This document shows, piece after piece, positions 7,638 through 15,600 of a stretch of 24,348 nt of DNA. Position numbers and translations under genes: made by a program. This stretch comes from JAQBDA01 sp041301185 (lineage in GTDB: Bacteria > Chloroflexota > Anaerolineae > Anaerolineales > UBA4823), in assembly GCA_041301185.1 (NCBI GenBank), contig JBFYSV010000242.1:1-24348 (forward strand), given 5' to 3'. Under the pieces are notes generated by a model. That model saw only the letters and a list, made by a program, of their open reading frames with translations, did no database searches and was not told the origin of the DNA. How positions within the stretch are numbered: position 1 is the stretch's first letter; every line of letters starts with the position of its first letter.

Positions 7638-7665
7638 CACAGAGATTTACTTACGGACACGGCTT

Positions 7666-7773
7666 ATGACTTTAGCGGCTATCTCCTCCTGCTTGATTGC
7701 TCTGACTTTGGCTATGATGATGGTCATGGCAATGTATTCTCGCGACTGGACAGCCGCAAAAGAGTCGGCCTGA
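7666..7773 (+). CDS. Met-rich 35-aa leader peptide upstream of metG
   Basis: Short ORF ATG 7666 to TGA 7771-7773. Residues 17-23 read MMMVMAM: Met codons at 7714, 7717, 7720, 7726 and 7732, five within seven codons, plus the start Met. The next gene is methionyl-tRNA synthetase, and the ORF's 3' part (7746-7755) is one arm of an RNA helix that competes with the intrinsic terminator before metG. By analogy with trp, his and pheST leader peptides, ribosome stalling at Met codons would favour read-through. There is no clear Shine-Dalgarno, which is common in this window. The caveat is that the peptide is hydrophobic in the middle (about residues 9-24), so it could instead be a small membrane protein whose Met content is structural. 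Confidence 0.65.
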   Translation: MTLAAISSCLIALTLAMMMVMAMYSRDWTAAKESA

Positions 7774-7806
7774 CCACCCGATCATGCATTCTATTGGGCT
7801 GTCCAG
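7746..7806 (+). promoter_or_regulatory. Candidate antiterminator helix of the metG attenuator
   Basis: CTGGACAGCC (7746-7755) is perfectly complementary over 10 bp to GGCTGTCCAG (7797-7806). The second arm is the same sequence that forms the 5' side of the terminator stem, so the two structures exclude each other. A ribosome stalled on the last Met codon (7732-7734) would cover to about 7746 and leave the first arm free. One reading on to the stop codon would occupy or sit against that arm. Confidence 0.6.
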
Positions 7807-7828
7807 ACGAGGGCAGCCTTTTTATTTT
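7797..7828 (+). terminator. Intrinsic terminator (attenuator) upstream of metG
   Basis: GGCTGTCC (7797-7804) pairs with GGGCAGCC (7811-7818) over 8 bp including one G-U, with a 6-base loop. It is followed by TTTTTATTTT (7819-7828). It lies between the leader ORF and metG, with no other gene to terminate, which points to attenuation. Confidence 0.82.
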
Positions 7829-7879
7829 GATTATCTGCTGCACTGATATTTGAATTTGTTCTGCTTTGAGGAGGGTACC

Positions 7880-9664
7880 ATGTCGAAGAATATCCTGGTC
7901 TCCGTTGCCTGGCCTTATGCGAATTCGCAAATCCATGTCGGGAACATCACCGGCTCTTACCTGCCAGCGGATATATTTGCCCGCTATCAGCGGCTGGCAG
8001 GCAACCGCGTCCTCATGGTTTCCGGCTCCGACGCTCACGGCACCCCAGTCACCGTCCGCGCCGATGCAGAACAAACCACGCCTCTCCAGGTCTACCAGAA
8101 ATACCATGCCGGGTTTCTGGAGCTGTTCTTGAAGCTTGGGCTGGCGTACGATCTATTCACCAGCACCCATACCCACAATCACTTCAAGGTCTCCCAATCG
8201 ATCTTCCTGGCCTTGCTCAAGAACGGCTATCTCTATACCGAGCGCCAGCAGCAGTGGTACGCTGCTGCCCAGCGGCGTTTCCTCCCCGACCGCTATGTGG
8301 AAGGCACCTGCTATATTTGCGGCTATACCAACGCCCGCGGCGACCAATGCGACAACTGCGGCAGCCTGCTGGATGCCACTCAATTGATCGACCCGCGCTC
8401 GAAAACCGATGGCTCCACACCCGAGCTGCTCGAGACCGAGCATTTCTACCTGGACTTGGGTAAGCTGCAACCGGAGATCGTTGAGTTCCTGCGCCAGCGT
8501 CAGGATTACTGGCGCCCCAACGTTATCCGCCAGTCTCTGGGCCAAATCCTTGCCGACGACCTGCATGGACGCGCCATTACCCGCGACCTGGATTGGGGTA
8601 TCCCGGTGCCAGTGGAAGGCTGGGAGGGAAAATGCCTGTATGTGTGGTTCGAGGCTGTAATCGGATACCTGTCAGCCGCCGTCGAATGGTCACAGGTCGC
8701 CGGGGAACCCGATGCCTGGCACGACTGGTGGTACGAGCCTGAGGCGCGGGCATATTATTTCATTGGCAAGGATAATATCCCCTTCCATGCTGTCATCTGG
8801 CCCGCCCAACTCAAAGGAGCCGGGGAATGGTTTGGCCGGATTTTCGAGGAACGCAGCGGCACCACCCTGATCCTGCCCTATGACGTTCCAGCAAATGAGT
8901 TCATGAACCTGGAAGGGCAGAAGATATCTGGCAGCCGCAACTGGGCTGTTTGGGGGCTGGATTTCCTCAGCCGGTATGACCCGGACCCTCTCCGCTATTA
9001 CCTGACTGCCAACATGCCCGAAAGCAAGGACACGGATTGGGACTGGCAAGAATTCTTTAACCGCAACAACAACGAGCTTCTCGCCACCTGGGGCAACCTG
9101 CCAAATCGCGTGTTCCCAATTGCTTTCAGACATTGGGAAGGTGTCGTGCCCGAGCCTGGTGAGCTACGCCCAGAAGATAAAGAAATCCTGGCGGTTGTGG
9201 ATGCCGGTTTCCAGGTGGTTGGGGAGCATATCAACGCGGTTCGCCTGCGGGCGGGTCTATCCGAAGCGATGCGCCTGGCAACCGAAGTCAACAAATATCT
9301 CGATAAATTTAAGCCCTGGTTCGAGATTAAAACAGATCGCCAGGCAGCGGCCAAATCGGTCTACACGGCCCTGCGGGCGATTGACTCGCTAAAGGTACTC
9401 CTCTCACCCTTTTTGCCCTTTACCAGCGAGCGGTTACACACCTATCTGGGTTACACACAACCGCTGTTCGGCGAGCAAGCGACCGAGGTCATCCAGGATC
9501 AGCTTGGCGAACATACCGTCCTGCGCTACCGACCTGAAAAAGCAAGCGGCAAGTGGGCGCCCAGTCAGCTGCAGCCCGGACAGGCGCTGAACCAACTCGA
9601 ACCCCTGTTCCGCAAGCTGGATGAGAGCCTGGTTACTGAGGAGAGAGAACGGCTGGGTCAGTGA
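7880..9664 (+). CDS. metG: Methionyl-tRNA synthetase
   Basis: 594-aa class I synthetase that charges initiator and elongator tRNA-Met. The N-terminal catalytic fold opens with WPYANSQIHVGN (the HIGH-type motif is HVGN, about 19-22) and GSDAHGTP. A zinc-knuckle insertion near 140-165 has two CxxC pairs (CYICG, CDNCG). The KMSKS loop reads K348-I-S-G-S352, so the second lysine is replaced by glycine. The anticodon-binding helical domain follows (NNELLATWGNLPNRV, KPWFEIKTDR). There is no C-terminal Trbp111-like domain. The ATG at 7880 has GAGGAGG six bases upstream; an in-frame TTG at 7850 precedes that Shine-Dalgarno and is rejected. Expression is probably governed by the Met-leader attenuator. 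Confidence 0.96.
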   Translation: MSKNILVSVAWPYANSQIHVGNITGSYLPADIFARYQRLAGNRVLMVSGSDAHGTPVTVRADAEQTTPLQVYQKYHAGFLELFLKLGLAYDLFTSTHTHNHFKVSQSIFLALLKNGYLYTERQQQWYAAAQRRFLPDRYVEGTCYICGYTNARGDQCDNCGSLLDATQLIDPRSKTDGSTPELLETEHFYLDLGKLQPEIVEFLRQRQDYWRPNVIRQSLGQILADDLHGRAITRDLDWGIPVPVEGWEGKCLYVWFEAVIGYLSAAVEWSQVAGEPDAWHDWWYEPEARAYYFIGKDNIPFHAVIWPAQLKGAGEWFGRIFEERSGTTLILPYDVPANEFMNLEGQKISGSRNWAVWGLDFLSRYDPDPLRYYLTANMPESKDTDWDWQEFFNRNNNELLATWGNLPNRVFPIAFRHWEGVVPEPGELRPEDKEILAVVDAGFQVVGEHINAVRLRAGLSEAMRLATEVNKYLDKFKPWFEIKTDRQAAAKSVYTALRAIDSLKVLLSPFLPFTSERLHTYLGYTQPLFGEQATEVIQDQLGEHTVLRYRPEKASGKWAPSQLQPGQALNQLEPLFRKLDESLVTEERERLGQ

Positions 9665-9734
9665 GCATCCGGGATGGAGCTGCTTGAGACCCTTCCTGGT
9701 ATGCTTGCACCTAGCACGGTGAAGATTCTTTGCC

Positions 9735-9998
9735 TCAAGAGGGCATCCGGTCGCTGTCCAGAGGGTGCAGGTACCAGAGACTTTCCGCCGGGATAAAGAC
9801 CAGCTGATAGATGCGATCGCCGGGTGTCATAACCAGGATATGGCGCCCGGCTTCATCCTCCCAGCTTCGCCCGACCGAGGCGACTTTATAATTCTTCTCG
9901 CGCCAGGAGAAAGTCAGCGGTATGATCTTACCGTCCAGATCGAAACGCGCCGTGACTTCCACAGGTTCCATATTCCACACCCGTTGATCATCCTTCAT
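9735..9998 (-). CDS. Small hypothetical protein downstream of pncC
   Basis: About 87 aa if it starts at the ATG at 9996-9998. Other possible starts are GTG 9978-9980, about ten bases after an AAGGA, and ATG 9969-9971. The reading frame runs further upstream, but that part lies inside pncC and is not needed. The visible pattern is EPVEVTARFDLDGKIIPLTFSWREKNYKV, then SVGRSWED and ILVMTPGDRIYQLVF, ending LWYLHPLDSDRMPS. This suggests a small all-beta domain that may resemble DUF6504-type proteins; that assignment is from memory and weak. It overlaps the last 11 bases of pncC, suggesting translational coupling. The function is unknown. Confidence 0.6.
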   Translation of the reverse strand: MKDDQRVWNMEPVEVTARFDLDGKIIPLTFSWREKNYKVASVGRSWEDEAGRHILVMTPGDRIYQLVFIPAESLWYLHPLDSDRMPS

Positions 9999-10500
9999 AG
10001 ATTGCATCGTTATCGGGTAGCTGCCCCAAAAGATAGTCGACCACCAGACGCAGCACCTGCCGGGCAGACTGCTCCTTGACCGCCAGCCGGTCCCCGCGCC
10101 AGACATAGCTCCAGGCAGCATCCACGCCCGGGGCAGATAGCCCGATCCAGGTCAATCCCACCGGCTTCTCGGGCGTCCCGCCTCCCGGACCTGCAATGCC
10201 GCTGATGGCTGCTCCGATGTCGGCTGCCAGCAACCGGCGCACGCCTGCCGCCATCTCCAGCACGGTTTCGCGGCTCACTGCGCCATGCTCATCCAGAGTA
10301 TGCTGCCGCACGCCCAGCAGTTTTATCTTGGTTTCATTGGCATAAGCCATTACCCCGCCCAGGAAATATTGTGAAGAACCAGGGACATTGGTGATGAGAT
10401 GCCCCACCAGACCACCCGTGCAGGACTCGGCTACAGCCAGACGTAGCCCTTGCCCTAACAGAAGCTCACCCAGGGAGAACTCCAAAGCTTGCCTGTCCAT
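9988..10500 (-). CDS. pncC: Nicotinamide-nucleotide amidohydrolase (CinA C-terminal domain)
   Basis: 170-aa stand-alone CinA C-terminal domain. PncC enzymes deamidate NMN to nicotinate mononucleotide, recycling NAD breakdown products in the cytoplasm. Signatures are VAESCTGGLVGHLIT (about 23-37), GSSQYFLGGVMAYANETK with the conserved YAN, VSRETVLEMA, and SGIAGPGGGTPEKPVGLTWIG. The length fits the single-domain form; the N-terminal MoCF-like domain of full CinA is absent. The ATG at 10498-10500 has no Shine-Dalgarno, but a perfect TATAAT lies exactly six bases before it, so a leaderless transcript is likely. It overlaps a small hypothetical gene at its 3' end and is divergent from uvrC. Confidence 0.92.
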   Translation of the reverse strand: MDRQALEFSLGELLLGQGLRLAVAESCTGGLVGHLITNVPGSSQYFLGGVMAYANETKIKLLGVRQHTLDEHGAVSRETVLEMAAGVRRLLAADIGAAISGIAGPGGGTPEKPVGLTWIGLSAPGVDAAWSYVWRGDRLAVKEQSARQVLRLVVDYLLGQLPDNDAIYEG

Positions 10501-10506
10501 AGCTGG

Positions 10507-10535
10507 ATTATAAAACGATCCCCCTTTAAAAACAA
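10507..10535 (-). promoter_or_regulatory. Promoter of pncC (leaderless)
   Basis: TATAAT (10512-10507) is 17 bases from TTGTTT (10535-10530). Only six bases (CCAGCT) separate the -10 box from the ATG, so the predicted first transcribed base is the A of the start codon. Confidence 0.68.
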
Positions 10536-10579
10536 AACTCCTTTGCCATCATGCGAGCATGATAAAATCTCCCTGAATT

Positions 10580-12439
10580 ATGGACGTTTCCGAAAAGATT
10601 CAGGCAGTGCTGGATACACTCCCGACCCGTCCCGGCTGCTACATCATGAAAGATGATGCGGGCAAAGTGATTTACGTGGGCAAGGCAATCAACCTGCGTA
10701 ACCGGGTGCGTTCGTATTTCCATCACAGTGCAAATGCCAATCTAAAAACCGCCAAGCTGGTGCGCAAGATCGACTCAATCGAATGGATCGTGGTGGATTC
10801 CGAGTTGGAAGCCCTGATCCTGGAGATGAATCTGATCAAGAAACACCGCCCGCATTACAATGTCCGGCTGAAGGACGATAAGCGCTACCCGTATATCAAG
10901 GTCCACTGGGCTGATCCATACCCCAAGGTGACGGTGACCCGGCAGATGGTGCAAGATGGCTCGCGCTACTTTGGACCTTATACTAGCGTGTGGGCTGTCC
11001 ACCAAACGCTGGACGTTCTGCGGCGGATCTTCCCCTACCTCTCCTGCGACCGGGTAATCACTGGCGAAGACGAGCGCGCCTGCTTATACTATGACATCAA
11101 GCTATGTGCCGCACCATGTATTGGCGCGATCAACCAGGCAGCATACCGGCAGATGATCGACGACCTGTGCCAGTTCCTGCAAGGACGCACAGAGCCGATC
11201 GTCTCTCGGATGCACTCTGAGATGGAACAGGCAGCAGAGAACCTGCGCTTCGAACGCGCCGCAGCCTTGCGTGACCAGATTCGCGCCATTGATAACGTGG
11301 TAGAACGCCAGAAAGTGATCTCCAGCGAATACATCGATTCGGATGTGATTGCTATGGCTCGCTCCAACGGAGAAGCCTGCGTGCAGGTATTTTTCATCCG
11401 CGGTGGCAAACTGATCGGTAGGGAATATTTTCTGCTGGAGGGCACAGAAGCCATCCCTGACCCTGGGGTGATTTCTGAGTTCCTCAAGCAGTTCTATGAT
11501 CAAGCTCCCAACGTGCCCGAACAGCTGCTACTACCCCACGATATCGAAGAAGCTCAGATTATTCGGCATTGGTTAAGACAGAAGAGTGGCTCCGAAAAGG
11601 TTGAAATCATCGTCCCCCACGAGGGCATGCAACACGAATTGATCCAAATGGCAGCCCAAAATGCCGCAGAAACCCTATCGGCTTTGCAGGCACAGTGGCA
11701 GGCAGATAGCCACCGGCAGGAGCAGGCGCTTGAGGAACTGCGCCAGGCGCTGGCGCTCCCGGCGCCCCCCAACCGGATCGAGTGCTATGATATCTCCAAC
11801 ACCCAGGGTACGGCTGCCGTCGGAAGCATGGTGGTCTTCGAACAGGGCGTACCCAAGAAGAAACATTACCGCCACTTTAACATTCGAAGTGTAGTTGGTC
11901 CGGACGATTTTGCCAGCATGGAGGAAGTGCTTACCCGGCGCTTCAATCGTTGGCAGGCTAGCAAGGAAAGCGAAGCGCCCGGAAAAAAGCCAGACCCCGC
12001 CTTTGCCCTGCTCCCCGACCTGCTTCTGGTGGATGGCGGTAAAGGCCAGCTAGGACGGGCAGTGGCAGTCCTGGAGCGGTTTGGTTTAACAGGTAAAATA
12101 CCTGTTGCCGGGCTGGCAAAGCAGAACGAAGAACTATTTGTCCCAGGACAGGCGGTTTCCATCTTAATCCCGCGCCAGTCACAAGGGCTCTACCTGGTCC
12201 AGCGCATTCGCGACGAAGCGCATCGCTTTGCAATTACATCTCATCGGCGATTGCGCACAAAGGAAGGTTTGGCCTCGCGTTTGGATGCCATTCCCGGAAT
12301 CGGCCCCGCACGACGCAATCTGCTATTGAGCCACTTTGGTTCAATTCAGGATATTCAGCAAGCCACGGAGGAAGAATTGCTAGCTGTGCCGGGGATCACC
12401 AACAAAATTGTCCAGGCAATCAAATCCCACCTGGAATAA
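10580..12439 (+). CDS. uvrC: UvrABC system protein C (excinuclease subunit)
   Basis: 619-aa nuclease of nucleotide excision repair that incises DNA on both sides of a lesion bound by UvrB. The GIY-YIG nuclease is N-terminal (RPGCYIMKDDAGKVIYVGKA, about 17-36). The Cys-containing middle part (CLYYDIKLCAAPCIG) precedes a UVR/UvrB-interaction motif near 205-240 (EMEQAAENLRFERAAALRDQ). The RNase H-like nuclease follows (ECYDISNTQGT, LLLVDGGKGQL), and the protein ends in a tandem helix-hairpin-helix (IPGIGPARR, VPGITNKI). It is full length for the family. The ATG at 10580 has no Shine-Dalgarno; a TAAAAT box at 10563-10568 would give a very short 5' leader. A small membrane-protein gene starts 25 bases after its stop and is probably co-transcribed. 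Confidence 0.97.
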   Translation: MDVSEKIQAVLDTLPTRPGCYIMKDDAGKVIYVGKAINLRNRVRSYFHHSANANLKTAKLVRKIDSIEWIVVDSELEALILEMNLIKKHRPHYNVRLKDDKRYPYIKVHWADPYPKVTVTRQMVQDGSRYFGPYTSVWAVHQTLDVLRRIFPYLSCDRVITGEDERACLYYDIKLCAAPCIGAINQAAYRQMIDDLCQFLQGRTEPIVSRMHSEMEQAAENLRFERAAALRDQIRAIDNVVERQKVISSEYIDSDVIAMARSNGEACVQVFFIRGGKLIGREYFLLEGTEAIPDPGVISEFLKQFYDQAPNVPEQLLLPHDIEEAQIIRHWLRQKSGSEKVEIIVPHEGMQHELIQMAAQNAAETLSALQAQWQADSHRQEQALEELRQALALPAPPNRIECYDISNTQGTAAVGSMVVFEQGVPKKKHYRHFNIRSVVGPDDFASMEEVLTRRFNRWQASKESEAPGKKPDPAFALLPDLLLVDGGKGQLGRAVAVLERFGLTGKIPVAGLAKQNEELFVPGQAVSILIPRQSQGLYLVQRIRDEAHRFAITSHRRLRTKEGLASRLDAIPGIGPARRNLLLSHFGSIQDIQQATEEELLAVPGITNKIVQAIKSHLE

Positions 12440-12464
12440 TCTGCCAATCATAGGAGTATAACGT

Positions 12465-12593
12465 ATGGCTCAGAAGAAAAAAACATCCAACGATCGCGAT
12501 AAACGGCGGATGCGCACTCAACAGATCATCTTTACTGTGATCGCAATCATGATCATCCTGGTGATGGTCGTGGGCATGTTTGCCAGATATTAA
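12465..12593 (+). CDS. Small single-pass membrane protein
   Basis: 42-aa ORF. The N-terminal half is highly basic (MAQKKKTSNDRDKRRMR), followed by RTQQ and one hydrophobic helix (IIFTVIAIMIILVMVVGMF) ending a few residues before the stop. The charge distribution predicts a cytoplasmic N-terminus and a single membrane span. AGGAG lies eight to nine bases before the ATG, a better ribosome site than several large genes nearby have, which supports real translation. It follows uvrC by 25 bases. I do not recognise a family; the RTQQIIF segment may help find homologues. Confidence 0.68.
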   Translation: MAQKKKTSNDRDKRRMRTQQIIFTVIAIMIILVMVVGMFARY

Positions 12594-12625
12594 TCAGGCT
12601 GTCAACCGTACCTCGTGTGAACCAA

Positions 12626-15600
12626 TCATGTTTCTAGCAAGTTTTGGACCATGCGGGTGAAATCTCGCGCCGAGAAGGGTTTCTGTAACCAGTGGACATC
12701 CCCCTGCTCCAGCAGCGTCTGGCTATCGCCCTCCAGAGGATGACCGGTGACAAACATGAATTTCATCTGTGGTGATAGCTCCTGTAAAGCCCTATATAGC
12801 TTCACGCCGTCCATTTGCGGCATCACCACATCGCTGACCACCAGAGATATCATCGCTGCTGAACGCTTATATTGCTGAACCGCTTCATAGCCATTGCGCG
12901 CCGTGAGGACATCATAGTTCTTGGCTTCAAGCAAAGCTTGTAATGCACCCAGGGTAGCTAGGTCGTCTTCAACAACCAGGATAACCTTCCCCTTGCCATC
13001 CAGCGGGGCAAGCGGTTCGGTGTGTCTCTTCTCGTTTACAGTGTCTGGCAAAGCAGGCAGGTAAAGGGTGAATTCTGTCCCATCGCCTAGCAGACTGCTC
13101 ACATCGATATGCCCTTCATGTTGTTTGATAATGCCATAAACCTGAGCAAGCCCTAAACCAGTTCCCTGACCTACCGGTTTGGTGGTGAAAAAGGGCTCAA
13201 AAATATGCGGCAAGACTTCTGGAGATATCCCCTCACCACTATCTCGCACAGAGATTTTAATCCATTCGCCAGGTTCCAGGTCAGGGATAGGAGGGTCTTC
13301 GTCGAGTTTAAGGCGATAGTGATCGAGAGAGAAATGCAGCACACCACCCTGAGGCATGGCATCCCTCGCATTAACAGCCAAATTGATAAATACCTGCTGG
13401 AGACGGGTTGGGTCAGCATGAACGACATACTCTCCAGGTTTATACGCCAATTCCAGCCGGATGGTCTCAGGCATCACACGTCCCAACATTCTCTCCAGTT
13501 CTTTGATAAAGGGCAACAAGTCCAGTGAGCTCTGTTCCATCACTGCCCGGCGGCTGAAATCCAGGATCTGGCGGATCAAACTGGCTGCCCGCTGAACTTG
13601 CTGTTCAATGATCGCCAGACGATCGTGACTGGTTTTGGGTAAGCTGGGATCACTCATTATTAAGTCGGTATATACCAGGATAGCTGCCATAATATTGTTA
13701 AAGTCGTGGGCAATGCCTGCTGCCAATTGACCCACCGTAGCCAGGCGATCCTGCATTTGTATGCGGGACTGGATCTCCCGCTCTTGAGTGACCTCCCTCA
13801 TTGTCATGACCCATTGCTGGCTGCCCTTGCCCATCGGGCGCACCTGTGCTTCAAATACCCGCCGCGGGGGGCCATCGGAGATGATCTCAACCGGCAGCGG
13901 GTCCCGGTAGCGATAAATTAATTCATCAAGAGGATAACTATCCAAACGGGTTAAATATCCGCCATCTAACCCCGCATTCAATGTGGTTAATATCGACTTG
14001 GCCAGCGGGTTCGCCACCAAGAGACGATAATCTGTATCCAGCAATATCACACCTACTGGCAAATGCTCAACCAGGCCTTCAAGCCGTTTCTGCTCTGCAT
14101 CCAGGATCGCCGCAATACGTTCAAGGGCAGAGCCCGCCTGGATAGCGAAAGTCTCCAGCAAACGCATTTGATAGCCACCGAATAGTTTTTCTCTCTCCCC
14201 AGCAACGATCAAAGCGCCAACCGTTTTGCGTCCCAATATCAGCGGTATCGATAAGACAGATGACACCTGATCCAGGGGTGGCATTCGTTTGTCATAGTCC
14301 GGAGCGCGAATCAACTCGACTGGGACTGATTCCAGTTTCTGGGTACTCACACTCTGCCTGCCAAAGGCATCAAGAGCGCTCTTGCGTATCGCCTTCATCG
14401 TTTCTATCGTTATCTCACGAGCCGATTCAACAAAGAACAGACGGTATCCACCCGTTACCAGGCATCCAGATGCCAGGTCGCAACCAACGACGGCTCTTAA
14501 GTGGCTGAGGAGCAACTTGAGCAAATCCTCATATCCCAGTGTATAGGCGATCTTCTGGCTCAGCTCGTAAAGGTTCGTCAACTCCAGGGTGCGCTGGTCA
14601 ACCAGTAGCTCCAGTTCATCGGCGTGCTGGCGCACCTGGTCGTAGAGCACGGCATTCTCCAAAGCGACAGAGATCTGACCCGACAGAACCTGCAAGAGCT
14701 CGCAGTCATGAGCGGTCAACTGATCAGGCAACAGGCTTTCGATGTTTATCACGCCGATCACTTTATCTTCCCGGTGGATAGGGACAGCCAGCTCAGCAAT
14801 AGTATCCGGCGAGCAGCAGTAGTAATCCGGGTCCTGGGAGACATCTGGGATAAAGCTTGCCTGTCCGGTGCGCGCAACGCGCCCCACCACACCTTGCTCG
14901 ATCGATTGCGAGGTTACATTCAAAGGGTTGCCACGGTATGCCTGCAGAACCAGCTTATCATCCTGGATTAAAAATATCTCCACCAGAGGGAAATTAAAGC
15001 GTTCGTAGAGCTGTTGGACCACTTCGTCCAGCAGCACCTGTAAATTCAGGCGTTGATTAAAGATCTCGGTCAGGTTCTGGATCAGGGTAATCTCCGCCAG
15101 GCGCCGGTTCACCTCCTGATAGCGGTCAGCATTGCTGAGCGCCAGGCCGACCTCGTGGCATATCGTTTGCAGCAGGTCCAGCTGGTCATAAGAAAATGCT
15201 GCCGGTTGGTTGTGCAGTACGCTCAGAACCCCAAACATCCGCTCACCAGATAGGATTGGCGCAGTAATTACAGAACACACACCATCATCCAGTCCGTCTA
15301 CATGAAACCAGCGCTCATCCTGGCTGACATCTTGAACATATGCAGGCTGGCGTTTGCTGGCAACCCAGCCCGCTAAACCCATGCTCAGATCAATCTCCAA
15401 CCAGGGATCGGGCTGCGCTCCATACCCATCATCTTTTCCATACAGAGCAGACAATTTCAGCCGATCTACCTCAGGCAAGTATAGAAACGCCTGTCCCACA
15501 ACACCGCCAATGACCTGACAGGTAAGTGAAATAGCCCGGTTGAGGATTTCATCATAATCCAGGCTGGTAGCCAGCTCCTGGCCGATAGCATACAGCAGGC

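Noticed and set aside
7711..7730. Hairpin GCTATGA/TCATGGC over the Met codons as a separate regulatory element
   Set aside because: The 7-bp stem is formed largely by repeated ATG codons and a 6-base loop; it may be a pause hairpin but is not distinguishable from codon-driven chance.
7850..7879. Upstream TTG start for metG
   Set aside because: The extension contains the GAGGAGG that positions ribosomes on the ATG at 7880, and MSKNILVSVAWPYAN is a normal MetRS N-terminus.
9999..10121. N-terminal extension of the small gene after pncC
   Set aside because: It runs entirely inside pncC in another frame and has an atypical Arg/Ser/Trp-rich composition.
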